A stretch of DNA of 60,000 bases. Source: Owenia fusiformis (lineage: Eukaryota; Annelida; Polychaeta; Sabellida; Oweniidae). Positions 37,901 through 46,594 of this stretch are shown here, one piece after another (position 1 is the stretch's first letter; every line of letters begins with the position of its first letter). The stretch spans positions 13,873,754 to 13,933,753 of the forward strand of contig CAIIXF020000011.1 in assembly GCA_903813345.2 (NCBI GenBank), read 5' to 3'. The notes beneath the pieces are model-generated. The model searched no databases. It was not told the DNA's origin and saw only the letters and a list, made by a program, of their open reading frames with translations. The position numbers and the translations under genes were made by a program.

Positions 37901-38933
37901 TAAATGTATATTTGCACTCTGCCACAATTTGACATTTTGGGATTATTCAATACCTTGTTCACTTGATACTAATTTTCTATCCAGGGGCTTTCTTTCAATT
38001 TTTTACACAGTATACAGGTATATTAGCAATCAAAACGACTCTGAATTTGTTTCAAATCTCATATCTAATAACATCAACAAATTCTGAATCCTTTATATAG
38101 AGCTAATAATATGTTTGCAGTTCTAGGTGAAAGGCCAGGGGGCCAAGGCGAAAGCCAATACATTGTTGGAGCTTTCATAAGACTTATTCTGTCTAAGAAA
38201 ACATGGCAGAAATGGAAGTTCTTATTTCTGTAAATGTCGAAGTCACTGAATTTCCAGAATCGAAATGTCAATACCATCCTATGAACAAATGTAAATCATG
38301 ATAGGGTCCATTAATTTAGAGTTTTAGTCTAGGGCGAAGGGGTGCAAACGTAAACGTCGACATCATTTTCGGGTAACTTCGACATGTGGGGTAACTTCAA
38401 CACCTTGTTGTTTATTTGTTCTTATTTCTGATCTAGGGGGAGGCCATGTTTTTTTTCTTGCATGGATCGAGATCTCGCGAGATTTTAATTTTACAAGAAA
38501 TCAAGCATGGCAGAATACGGAAATTCTACTTCTAATAAGTAAGTGTCGAAGTTTACCCGTCTGTTATGTCGACTTTACCCCACACGTCAACGTTACACCC
38601 CTTTGCCCAAGTGTCTAGAGATCTATGAAATATTATCTTACTTCCCCATTCTTTGGCTGTGTTCACAGCTGCAGCAGATACCTCATCTATGTCATGTTTT
38701 ATCTTGGCTTTTTGGTCAATTTCATCATCTGGAATGTCTGTTTTTTGATCAGAAGTATCCCCTTCCTCTTTTCCAGGTGTAGAACTTGGCTCAGATTCAG
38801 GAGTTTCCTCTGTGTTGTCGATTTTTTGCTGCGTAGATTTTTCATCATTTTTTGAAGTGTCTTTTTCTTGTTTTTCCTGTTCCTTTTCATCACTAACAGT
38901 ACCTCCGAGCCACGATGTAACGCTGTTAAACAT
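22993..38933 (-). CDS. SYAP1: synapse-associated protein 1 (BSD-domain protein), complete
   Basis: Coding exons on the minus strand: 38933-38642, 36507-36425, probable microexon 36055-36035, 34838-34692, 34279-34140, 30754-30663, 29949-29869, 28979-28932, 25544-25362, 23141-22993. Phases agree; total 1236 nt, 411 residues (human about 350). Residues 1-97 are an acidic, low-complexity leader starting [30 protein letters not shown] is the amphipathic SYAP1 segment. [15 protein letters not shown] and ILALS follow. [15 protein letters not shown] and [19 protein letters not shown] form the BSD domain (about 190-245) with its Phe-Trp pair. [20 protein letters not shown] (about 330-350) and [17 protein letters not shown] (about 368-384) are the conserved C-terminal blocks. 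The family is cytoplasmic, linked to synapses and to Akt signalling in vertebrates (established knowledge). The gene shares a 304-bp promoter with PSMG1. Introns are rich in transposons. Donor after 29869 is an unusual GTCAGA. Confidence 0.95.
23210..23463. repeat. pair of adjacent palindromes in SYAP1 intron
   Basis: The right hairpin (23336-23463) has about 40-bp arms: GTTATTGAATGATTTGAAGT in the left arm is mirrored by ACTTCAAATCATTCAATAAC on the right, with a loop that itself pairs imperfectly (TATTGG/CCAATA). The left part (about 23215-23315) forms a second inverted structure built on TCTGTATT and GAGATTGT. No flanking target duplication was identified. It lies between the two alternative last exons of SYAP1. 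Confidence 0.8.
24040..24365 (+). mobile_element. decayed pearl-like element (copy 1)
   Basis: Two diverged core units of about 150 bp containing 'gaccatcttg/ggccattttg' and 'atttcttcttgac', followed by a degenerate microsatellite (gacagatgaa...gacagatagacgaacagatgg) and an end CTTTGTTCGGTGGAATAAGA. This is the same order as the better-preserved copy ending at 33306 (core units, ACTG/ACGG microsatellite, CGTTCG-GGGATAAC end). It sits just upstream of SYAP1's alternative last exon. Confidence 0.55.
24920..25014 (-). CDS. SYAP1: SYAP1 alternative 3' terminal coding exon
   Basis: On the minus strand an AAACAG acceptor is followed, in the same phase as the downstream terminal exon at 23141, by 30 codons reading [20 protein letters not shown] and then [11 protein letters not shown], and a TAG stop (24922-24920). 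The block [14 protein letters not shown] parallels [15 protein letters not shown] of exon 23141-22993 and the vertebrate DWEKELQQELQ motif. Joining it to exon 25544-25362 gives a 393-residue protein. Both ends are open-phase compatible, so the two exons look like mutually exclusive last exons, perhaps from an old exon duplication. An internal donor-like GATGGTATT exists, so use as a cassette with partial length is not excluded. Confidence 0.8.
26717..26800 (+). repeat. interspersed repeat family A, copy 3 (5' part)
   Basis: Contains AACAAGGCTTTAACATGCAA followed by AATGTCACCACCTGCCATTT and 'gatgccgaacac', the conserved 5' half of the family seen at 33318. The 3' hairpin end is missing. SYAP1 intron. 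Confidence 0.65.
27616..28445. mobile_element. 830-bp fold-back element with CACAGG ends and 5-bp target duplication
   Basis: The element is an almost complete palindrome: each half of about 400 bp is the near-complement of the other, with the axis near 28028. Ends are CACAGGCTGGTATCGAAA and its complement, flanked by TAAAC on both sides (27611-27615, 28446-28450). The 16-mer GTCCGCTGTGACGGAG occurs four times: once near each end and twice around the axis, in alternating orientation. No open frame. The SYAP1 intron between exons 28979-28932 and 25544-25362 hosts it. Confidence 0.9.
29100..29246. mobile_element. hAT-type MITE, 147 bp, perfect 8-bp target duplication
   Basis: Ends TAGGGATGTCACGG and its complement CCGTGACATCCCTA. 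CTCTCTGC stands directly before (29092-29099) and directly after (29247-29254). An 8-bp duplication with TAGGGATG-like ends is typical for hAT. It contains internal 'gggacgggacggg' words and no coding sequence. SYAP1 intron. Confidence 0.92.
31396..32077. mobile_element. GC-rich 680-bp element packed with CGGCCG motifs
   Basis: Terminal inverted repeats GGCCTAGTCACATAGCCCGG and CCGGGCTATGTGACTAGGCC are perfect over about 25 bp. The interior is far more GC-rich than the surrounding AT-rich intron and carries over a dozen CGGCCG hexamers, mostly as (A/C)TCGGCCGG or CTCCGGCCG, plus repeated ACCGAGCTC words in both orientations. Overlapping open frames of 80-120 codons on both strands are a by-product of GC richness and show no known domain. 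A target duplication is not clear (left flank ATTTAT, right flank ATTATG). SYAP1 intron. Confidence 0.85.
32690..33306 (+). mobile_element. pearl-like element (copy 2)
   Basis: Two core units of about 140 bp (each with 'ttttgaatttt', 'aatcagaaaa' and 'gagtataat(a)aagc'), then 'attcaagttatcttccgg', then the microsatellite (gact)n-(gaca)n-(gacg)n at about 33235-33266, then CTACAGAACTTCGTTCGTTG and GGATAAC. This order of core tandem repeats, ACTG/ACGG microsatellite and short conserved end is that described for bivalve pearl/CvA elements, thought to be Helitron-related. The left limit is uncertain. SYAP1 intron. Confidence 0.7.
33318..34122 (+). repeat. interspersed repeat family A, long copy with internal tandem units
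   Basis: The 5' end AACAAGGCATTAACATGACA and 3' hairpin TGTCACCACTTTTTGGTGGT then GACATAAA define the full unit. Between them about five degenerate units of 110-130 bp repeat the words 'gatttgaacttttgagaacttg', 'tagatgattttgaaaaa' and 'gaccttgaaaaggtcattga'. Shorter copies elsewhere lack these internal units, so the family varies by internal tandem expansion. It starts 11 bp beyond the pearl-like element. SYAP1 intron. Confidence 0.8.
36035..36055 (-). CDS. SYAP1: probable SYAP1 21-nt microexon
   Basis: On the minus strand a TATAG acceptor, seven codons (VIPKVQN) and a GTATGT donor. It is in phase 0 on both sides. Vertebrate SYAP1 has about eight extra residues between the VEE and TI(I/L)G(D/E)F blocks at this position; exons 36507-36425 and 34838-34692 alone would omit them. 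A 12-nt version using an earlier GTACAG donor is also possible. Confidence 0.5.
36590..37150. repeat. degenerate ATGGTATTTGATGGTCAA motif field
   Basis: The words 'accatggtattt', 'tgatggtcaa', 'gaccatgaaatgc' and 'ttttggcaat' recur in both orientations for over 500 bp, without an exact period. This is an old scrambled satellite or simple-sequence field in SYAP1 intron 1. Confidence 0.6.
38326..38612. mobile_element. MITE-like inverted repeat next to SYAP1 exon 1
   Basis: Left arm GGCGAAGGGGTGCAAACG and 'taaacgtcgacat' pairs imperfectly with 'atgtcgac...cacgtcaacgtta' and CACCCCTTTGCCC on the right. A second short pair (GGGTAACTTCGAC / GTCGAAGTTTACCC) lies inside. Target duplication not determined. 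The right end is only about 30 bp from the SYAP1 exon 1 donor. Confidence 0.65.
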
Positions 38934-39237
38934 GCTGCACGGTTGCTTTTCACACTGCTACTCCGCTATATACAGATATTCAGCAAAGTAGATGATGTTT
39001 TGAAAAAATTACAGAAGTAGGTCAATTAAAAAATGTCGTCACTTCCGGGTGGAAGACCTAAACTGTTTTCCACTTCGTGCCATGCGATAAGTGAAAAGCT
39101 ATAGATTTTCTCCATTGTTGATAAATGTGTATTTATTATATCAAATTAATTATGATTTTCTAACATCTAACTGAAAATTAATTCTAAACAAATCGATTCC
39201 ATTTTTAGATTGTTTGGTTTTGAGACTAAATTTCAGC
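38934..39237. promoter_or_regulatory. bidirectional SYAP1/PSMG1 promoter with ETS motif
   Basis: The start codons of SYAP1 (minus, 38933) and PSMG1 (plus, 39238) are 304 bp apart, head to head. CACTTCCGGG at 39040-39049 is the reverse complement of CCCGGAAGTG, an ETS/GABP-type site typical of housekeeping bidirectional promoters. No TATA box was seen at a useful distance. Both transcripts probably start here. Confidence 0.75.
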
Positions 39238-41932
39238 ATGGCGACTTTTTATGGAGAAATTGTTCAGCCTTACTCAAGAGCTGTTGACGACGACGATGAT
39301 GAAGATGATGTCATTCCAGATACTAGGTATGATTCTGTATATGTAGAAGAATATTCTGATACGCATGTCATGGGATTCTACCCGTACAGTAGTGTTGAAG
39401 CTCGAAGATAAACTTACTTTCTCTTCAAAATTTGACTGCACCTGCAAGTGCAAGTCATGATTCAATGAGGATACAATTGTTTCGAATCCCGATGGTCTGA
39501 ATCCCAGTCGCTCGAATCCCGATGGTCTGAATCCCAATCGTTCGAATCCCAATGGTTTGAATCCCAATCGTTTGAATCCCAATGGTATGAATCCCAATCG
39601 TTCTAATCCCAATCGTCCGAATCCCTACAGTTGGGGACATAAATAAATGACAGGTGGATTTGCTGAAGTGAGGATTTCCCATGTTAAAAATAAGAGAATT
39701 TACAAGAGGCCATACATCAGTGGATGAGATTATACAAAATGTAAAATATACAAATTTTAAGGGATATATATCTAGACAATATTGGAAATTATGGGCTTTC
39801 AGACCACCATAATTAGGAAATGGTGATCGAAAATCGACCTGTCATTTATTTTTGTCCCCAACTGTAATCGTCCGATTCATGCAATTGCAATCATCCAAAT
39901 CCCAATCCTCCAAATCCCTAATCCCCTGATTCATGCGATTGCATTCATTCCAATCCCAATCGTCCAAATCCTAATGATCCAAATCTCAATTTTCAGAATC
40001 CAACCTGTCTGAATCCAAATGGTCTAAAACCCTAATTGTCCGAATCCCAATGGTCATAAACACAGATGTTTGCTAGATTGTTTTGTAGTAGGATCTCATA
40101 CATGTAGGCTCAAAGAATAGTTTAGTAGATGCATCACTAAATTGGAAAATTTCCAAAAAAGTAACCACCTTTCAAAATGTTCCTCATACAAAATGGTACT
40201 GTGACAGATTTTGCACTCATTTTGTCGCTGAGATCTTCATCTTTCTATTTCTACTTGTTTGGTTCGAGTAAATAACCTATGGACGCAGAAATTTTACTTT
40301 TAATACGGCAAATATTTTTCACTTGATCCGGGCTCTGTGTGTCCAAATGTCATTGAAATGCTGACTTTACATTTCTGGAATCACGGGAGCACCATTCAGA
40401 TTTGGACAGACAGGAGCCCGAAGATTAGATATCACTGTTAAGGCCTCTTATCAACGCAGGATTGCTTGAATACCAATCATTAGTGATCAGAAAGGTAAAG
40501 AATAACAAGATGCTTCGATTGAGGTATGATTTGTCTCAAAAAATCTATGCCATATTTATGGAACCAGAAACCCATGCCATATTTATGTAACCAAAAAGCC
40601 ATGCCATATTTATGTAACCAAAAACCCATGCCATATTTATGTAACCAAAAAAAACATGCCATATTTATGTTTCAGTTGCTCTGTATTGAGATGGTCTCCA
40701 ACTGCAAAGTTGGAAATGGAGGAGTCTCCAACACAGTGCCTTCAATGTGAAGTTCTCATTATTGCCATTGGCCAGGAGGCCACAGGTTAGTGATATAATA
40801 TAATCAGACCCATATCCAGAAGGGGGGTCAAGCACTTTTCAAGTGATTTGGGCATTTTGGGGTCAAAGTTGTCATTTTTAGAGGTCAAAGCTTTTATGTT
40901 CAAAATATAGTCATGTTGGTCAAATTGGTATTTTATTTAAAATACTGTAGACAAAAAATGTTTAATATAGGTACAGTTTGTAATCATGTTTTAGATAAAC
41001 ATCATGATTTAGCATGAGTGTAATTAGTCTTGTTCATCATATATCTTGTTCTCTCTCTTGGCACGAGTATGTATAAAAGGGCTTGATGCAATACTTCCTT
41101 GGTGTTTTTTTAGGTTTTTCTCAGGCCTATCTTCTGGAGAATGACGCTGAGATTATCTGTGTGATATGTAGCGGAATGGATGAACAGGATGTGAACACAT
41201 TCTCCCAGACGGCACCAACAGATAAAACATGTTATATATATCGACTCAAATCTCGTCCTAACATCATGATGTGCATGTGCAACTCTAAGGTGACCTCGGA
41301 GGCCTCTTATTCCTGGACTGAAAAGGTACAAATAATTTTCTTGGACTTGATTTTTCAGAGGTAAAAATAATTGGTCCTAAGATAATGATAAGATAAAGTG
41401 CTAGACTACAATGAGTGTTTAGCATGAAGGCCATCATCGAGACCAAAGTTCCCCTGGTATAAAATTTCTAAAAAAAATTTACAGCATCTGTAACAAATGG
41501 CAGGTGGTGACATCTTTCATGTTAATGCCTTGTTTTTATTTAGATGGCAACTGTAAAACATGAGTTCATTGCTTTTGTAATACATTCTAAACCCCTATGT
41601 TTAAAAAAATTTGAGAAATGCATTTTAGTCAGTTACACAAACATTTTCTTTGCAATAAATTCTGAACAAATTCTATCAATAAAACACACATTTTAATTCA
41701 TATTCAATCTTGTCTTTTATGCAGGTTTTTTCTAAGCTTGAAAAACCACCAGACCAACAAATGTATGTGGCAGTGTTATCATCCACGTTAGCATCTGAAT
41801 TCAAAAGTGAAACCCCCATAGGTGATTTGAAATTACCATTCTTGAGGTCGCTTTCTACAAATGAATTCCCAGGGACACCAATATGCCCATATTTGGAGGT
41901 GCCCAATGTAGTACCAGGACTTCCTGCCTCAA
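39238..41932 (+). CDS. PSMG1: proteasome assembly chaperone 1, exons 1-4 (last exon not found)
   Basis: Exons 39238-39326, 40676-40785, 41114-41325 and 41725-41932; phases agree (619 nt, 206 residues plus one base). PSMG1 pairs with PSMG2 to scaffold the 20S alpha ring (established knowledge). Matches to the family: start MATFYGEIVQPYSRA followed by an acidic Asp/Glu run; ECEVLIIAIGQEATG-like CEVLIIAIGQEATG (human FIIAIGNNA); CYIYRLKSRPNIMMCMC; SWTEKVFSKL; and LPFLRSL with CPYLEVPNVVPGLPA near residue 195-205. The ATG has a good context and matches the family start. Human PSMG1 is 288 residues, so about 75-80 C-terminal residues are missing. Exon 4 ends at a good GTGAGT donor; reading through it adds about 25 residues ending at TAG near 42009, weakly similar at best. 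The downstream 'intron' is a duplicated, transposon-rich region. Confidence 0.9.
39480..40060. repeat. 14-15-bp GAATCCCAATCGTTC tandem array split by a MITE
   Basis: About ten near-exact units of GAATCCCAATCGTTC/GAATCCC(A/G)ATGGT(C/T)T occupy 39480-39625. More degenerate units with 'tccaaatccc' and 'tccgaatccc' continue from 39867 to about 40060. The array is interrupted by the element at 39628-39864. PSMG1 intron 1. Confidence 0.85.
39628..39864. mobile_element. 237-bp TA-flanked MITE inside the satellite array
   Basis: Ends CAGTTGGGGACATAAATAAA and TTTATTTTTGTCCCCAACTG with 'tgacaggt/acctgtca' inside each. TA stands on both sides (39626-39627, 39865-39866), as for mariner-type MITEs. It clearly landed in a pre-existing GAATCCC array. 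No coding sequence. Confidence 0.88.
40545..40675. repeat. 27-bp tandem array ending at the PSMG1 exon 2 acceptor
   Basis: Five units of CCATGCCATATTTATGTAAC followed by CAAAAA(C/G). The last unit is cut to CATGCCATATTTATG and runs directly into TTTCAG, the acceptor of PSMG1 exon 2. The branch-point and polypyrimidine side of this intron is therefore made of repeat sequence. Confidence 0.88.
41482..41534 (-). repeat. interspersed repeat family A, copy 5 (5' fragment)
   Basis: Reads in reverse as AACAAGGCATTAACATGAAA then GATGTCACCACCTGCCATTT and 'gttacagatgc', matching the family's 5' end. PSMG1 intron 3. Confidence 0.65.
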
Positions 41933-41967
41933 GTGAGTATTTGTCAAAATTTTCAATAACCATCTCA

Positions 41968-42790
41968 CTGTTTCTCTCTGTGCTTGATGCTTTGGTAGAT
42001 TTCAAATAGATTAAGGATTTAAGCCCCGGCTCAATGGATTATGGATGATTTTAACCACAAATGTCTTGTATCAAGATTTTGAATGAAGGTGGTAGCTGAA
42101 ATTCAAACACTAACTTAAAGACACAAGATGCATATTCATTAAATCACTCACAATGGCCATCCACATCAACTCTGCTGTAAAATATAGAATGAGTATTATT
42201 TGAAATACTGTGTCCTGATTGTCTGGAATTGGATATACTAGCACAGGGGTTTCACTAGAATTTCTCACAACAGGCTAAATAAATGAAAACAACAGGCAAA
42301 ATTAATGGAAATCATAAATTTTACATGGAAAAGTCCCTAAAAACAACATATGATTTTGTAAAAATAACTGGTGAAATTTGCCTGTTGCCTGCTGCTAATG
42401 AAACCCCTGCTAGTATCATGCATTGCTGATAGCTAGGTGTGAATTTATATTAGAGGAAATATCAGTCTAAAAACATAAAATAGATATTTCTTAGCTAAAA
42501 ATTATATTTCTATCTTGTTGCAATGCTAACATTGTGTTCTTTCATTTGTTTTGTTTTGCAAAAGTAATGTTTATAAAGCTTGCCTAAAAAGATATCACAT
42601 GTAAACATAATATCATCACAATAGAGGTAACCCTTACAAAATAAACATACTCCAAGAGCATAACCAAGATCAAAGATTAGGTGAGGCAAATGTAAATAAA
42701 GGTGAGGCGCATTTATGTTAAAAGAGGTAAATTGTTACCTTTGGACTTCATTTCACAGTTTTAGTTGCATGAAAAAATGTCTGAATAATA
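41968..42790 (+). repeat. duplicated segment, proximal copy (empty sites)
   Basis: From CTGTTTCTCTCTGTGCTTGA to about 'gtctgaataata' this segment is closely similar, in the same orientation, to pieces of 47622-51050. It starts 36 bp after PSMG1 exon 4. It lacks the three insertions found in the distal copy, so it shows their empty sites. The distal copy lacks about 70 bp present here around 42130-42200. No exon was recognised within it. Confidence 0.9.
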
Positions 42791-43382
42791 ACTGAAATTC
42801 TGTAAATTTTAGTGAGGCAGGGGCCTCACCTGTCTCATACTTGGCTTTGCACATGTAATGCAGTGTTCTCAAAAGATTTTTTTTCAAAATTTTAATTTTC
42901 ACATTTCAGACCGAAATTGGTAAAAATGTGCCAATTTAACATGGTTTTTGTCATTTTCAAGTGGGTACAAATGGATTTTCAGGTGTGTGCGCACCTGTTT
43001 TCAAAATCTCAGGTGGTTGCTACGCCCACTTGCTTTAATGCTGGAGAGATCATTGCACTGTGTGGTCATCACTCAGTTAACAAAACACTATTGAACTCTC
43101 TGGCTGCATTTTTGAATGCCTGTGGCGCAAGTTTGCTTAATTTTTACACATGTTATCTCCCGGTATCACGAAAAAGACCAATAGGCCCTGCGAAGTGAAT
43201 AACATGGTCACACATTTTCAACAAAAATAGCTCATCCAATCACTGTTGGGCTTATTTTTTTCATGATAGCCAGGGCGAAATCTTATTAGATATTACACAA
43301 CCCATGGGGTTAAAAAACACAACGGGATGACCATTTCAATAGCGAGTATTTGAATTCTAACAATATTATTTACACTGTAGAG
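42791..43382. other. gap between duplicated segment and GNAT gene
   Basis: AT-rich sequence. A 93-codon plus frame at 42917-43198 has no recognisable domain and no match to the expected PSMG1 C terminus. Nothing else seen. Confidence 0.5.
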
Positions 43383-46300
43383 TTACATCTTCGAAAGAAA
43401 GTTTCTTGATGGCATACTTATAAGCAGAGCTAAATTCTCATCAGTCCTTTGTTTGGTCAACCCCATCTTGGTCACCACAAAATCTTTTATGGCTTGTTTA
43501 TCAAGAGTCTCCGGTAATAGTATTGAGTAGGAAATATCTCTTTTCTGATCTAATTGTGATATCAAAACTGCATGTTTCACAATATGATGTATAGCATCTT
43601 GTTCACTGTTACCATAGTAATCAGCGCGATATCTCAGTGCAGCGGGGCTATTTATAATTGTCCCAAAACTTATTGATTCAACTTGCCCACTTTTATCCTT
43701 TGTTGCTAACATTGTGGAATCCTGTAGGAAGAGTGGGTAGTTTGATGCATACTGGATCATATATGGCTCCCAATTCGCTATGAGAAACCCTGTAGGGAAT
43801 AAGCTGGACCAATCACAGTTCTTTAAGGCCACCACGCCCTCTTCAATACTGACCACATGTATTTTCTTCAATGCGTCAATTAGGTCTTCCTGTTTCTTGG
43901 ACTGGTTCTTTAGGATTTGGTTCAGGTCTGTTGGGTTTGTATCAAATGAGACTCGTGGCTGGAGATATAAAAAGGAAATAATATGTACAGTAAATGAATA
44001 TTTCTTGAATGTACTGTGTATTAGTATACCGTATTATCTCTATTAAACGCACAGTGCGCTTAGCAAATTCCCGTGGGGGAGAGGTTTCAAGCAGCTAAAT
44101 CCCCGGGAATTCTAAAAAATTATGATGGTGGGCGATAATGGGTGAAAATTTACTTCTATACCTTAAATCGATCAAATATAGTAGATATATGCGTTCATTA
44201 GAGAGAATATGCTATATGTTATGTTTTTACCTTGAATTGTGAGCTCCTAGACGACAAATTTAGTATATAAACTACACTATTGTGTGTTATTTACACGAAC
44301 ACCTGAAGAAATTTCTTACGTTGCATGATGGGAAATCGTGACGTCATGAATCATGATGCATTATTTTACCGAACGGTCTTGCGGTGGTAACTCTATCACA
44401 ACACAACATGTTATTACTAATAATGTTATTTATTTAAAATCAGACATATTAAATACATAAAATTACAATAAATAGTTAATGAAATTGACAAGACTAATGT
44501 TTAAAACGTGCTGCTGATATAAATAAATTGGAATCGCTTCTGAAATCGACACAATAAACCGGTAGGTGAAAATACTCTATTATCGCCCACAATGTTTTTT
44601 TTTATGAGAGCTTCGTCAGATCTCAATATTATCTGGACAGGACTTTCTAACCTGGGACAAAAAGTCGGGTGTGCATTTATTAGAGAGTGTGTGTTGAATA
44701 GAGATAATACGGTAATTTCAATATCAGAACAAACAATTAGGCCTGACTTAAGAAATATTAGGTCAATAATTAGACAATTGGGAGAGGCACAAAATGTGAG
44801 GATTTTCAAGCAGAAATGCAAGAAGAATTATAAAACTAAAAAGGTATTTCTGGAGTCAAATTCAAGTATGATGATTTGACTGAATATTATGTATTAAGCA
44901 TATGACGTCAAATTCTTCCTTCAGTGGCTGTTAAAGATCATCAGTATTTCACCCTTGGTATACACAGCTAACGAAAATTGACCGGTACGGGTCAAAAGCT
45001 GGACCGGCACGGGTTTACGGTTTTATTTGAATTTAAAACAGCCATAACTTACTCAATATTGACTTCCTCGTGTCTAATTTGAGATATATGATGCCTCCCG
45101 ATGCTCTTAAGTACCCCAATTTTTTACAGATTTTTAAACGGACCAAAACTCTCTAAATGCGCATTTATATAAGAACGACTGTCTCATTTTCATTTTTTTA
45201 TAAAATCAAACGCGCGTCATTGAAACTCACAAGATGTAAATAGCATGTCATTTACATCATACCTTGATGGGGAAAAATAGATCTTATATGTTAGAAGTAC
45301 TAAATAAAAGATATCGTGAAAATGAGACAGTCGTTCTCGAGAGAAAAGAGCATAAATGCGCATTTAGAGAGTTTTGGTCCGTTTAAAAATCTGTAAAAAA
45401 TTGGGGTACTTAAAAGCATCGGGAGGCATCATATATTTCAAATTAGACACGAGGAAGTCAATATTGAGCGAGTTATGGCTGTTTTAAATTCAAATAAAAC
45501 TAACCCGTACCGGTCCAGCTTTTGACCCGTGCCGGTCAATTTTCGTTAGCTGCGTATACCAAGGGTGGTATTTATTATCATGAAAAGAATGTCAAGTAAA
45601 TGTACAAACCCTCTTCATAACAAGTTTATATTCTGGTCGTCTTGGTAGAATCTTTGAGATAACTGGCCAGTTTGCACTGGTGTAGTGGTCCCTTTGTAAC
45701 TTGGGGTATCTCTCTTTTAGTATACTTTGAAGGTAGTGGCCTAAAAATTGGCAGGTCTTTGATAAATAAAAATTGTGATTTTGTATAAAATAAAATGAAA
45801 TAATAAGTTGCAATAATTAATTTATTTGGATGAAAACACATGAGTAATCTAGATTCAGAAGGAAATTTTCACTCATCTGAAGAAATGTGCTCAATCATAT
45901 ATTTTGTTCAATAAAAAGGATTAAAATTAATTATTCCTAGGTTACAAATTATTCCTCCTGTTTTTAACAGGAGGGGAGCATCCATTAAATGGTATTAAAA
46001 TAGAGAAAGGAGGTCACAAGAGGAAAGTGTTCAGGTTTTTACTCTACATACCTAGCTTATTTGACAGACCCAGTCCTTGGAAATCTTTGTGTACTCTACC
46101 AGCCTGCCATGTTATGGAGGTGTCCCCATCTATAACATATGCCATCTCAAATGCCACCTTTAAATAACATGGACTAATAAGTGGAGGAGTGGCTGTTAAC
46201 TAAAATATCATTGTATTATTTAGGAGGATCTCTCAATTTAAAAAAAAGTAAAATCTTAATCTTTTGATTAATTAGCATAATTAATTAAGAGATCTACAAG

Positions 46301-46594
46301 ATGTAGAAATGATTCATAATGGTTATTGAAAAACAATCTTTTTGTTGTTCCTTGCATAAGAGATGTCAGCAAAATGCCTTTGTGGAGGTTTTAACTTACT
46401 ATGCATCCATCTATGATAGCCACCCCTAGATATCTCCTGGGGTCACTCAGGTACTCATGGTATTTTGAAGAAAGGTAGTCAAAACCATTATAAACATTTC
46501 TGTTAATGTCCAAGACAGCTTGATAGTCGCCTTGTGTAGCAATTCTACAAAGGACACCACCTACAGTGGCTGGTGCGGCTCTCTTTTCCTTCAT
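43383..46594 (-). CDS. NAT16: GNAT acetyltransferase, histidine N-acetyltransferase (NAT16)-like
   Basis: Four coding exons on the minus strand: 46594-46400, 46157-46052, 45740-45610, 43958-43383; 1008 nt, 335 residues. Phases agree. The GNAT fold is seen in CRIATQGDYQAVLDI (beta1/alpha1), NGFDYLSSKYHEYL and DPRRYLGVAIIDGCI (strands 2-3), and AGRVHKDFQGLGLSNKLG, the acetyl-CoA loop with Q-G-x-G (about residues 88-102). The block YNGFDYL...DP.RY...A and length near 340 fit the vertebrate NAT16/fish histidine N-acetyltransferase family, which makes N-alpha-acetylhistidine from histidine and acetyl-CoA (family knowledge; substrate here is inference). The C-terminal half (exon 4) is mostly the less conserved second domain. 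The acceptor at 46603 suggests an upstream noncoding exon. It lies between the two copies of the duplicated segment, antisense to PSMG1; two palindromic elements occupy its last intron. Confidence 0.85.
44027..44714. mobile_element. 690-bp DNA element with TACCGTATTATCTCTATT ends
   Basis: Left end TACCGTATTATCTCTATTAA pairs with right end 'aatagagataatacggta'. TA follows the pattern at both borders. The interior repeats 'tattagagag' and contains a plus-strand open frame (44592-44879) without a recognised domain. Probably non-autonomous. Last intron of the GNAT gene. Confidence 0.7.
44950..45567. mobile_element. 618-bp fold-back element, CACCC ends, 6-bp target duplication
   Basis: Whole-length palindrome: CACCCTTGGTATACACAGCT to 'agctgcgtataccaagggtg' with arms of about 240 bp, axis near 45250. 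GTATTT lies on both sides (44944-44949, 45568-45573). The arms begin with a doubled ACCGG(T/C)ACGGGT word (GACCGGTACGGGTCAAAAGC then GGACCGGCACGGGT). No coding capacity. Last intron of the GNAT gene. Confidence 0.9.

Noticed and set aside
41933-42009. Read-through of PSMG1 exon 4 as the true C terminus
   Set aside because: The donor GTGAGT is strong and the read-through residues resemble the family only in being hydrophobic. Kept as an alternative in the PSMG1 entry.
42917-43198. Possible PSMG1 last exon
   Set aside because: The frame has no similarity to the PSMG1 C terminus and no suitable phase-1 acceptor joined to it.
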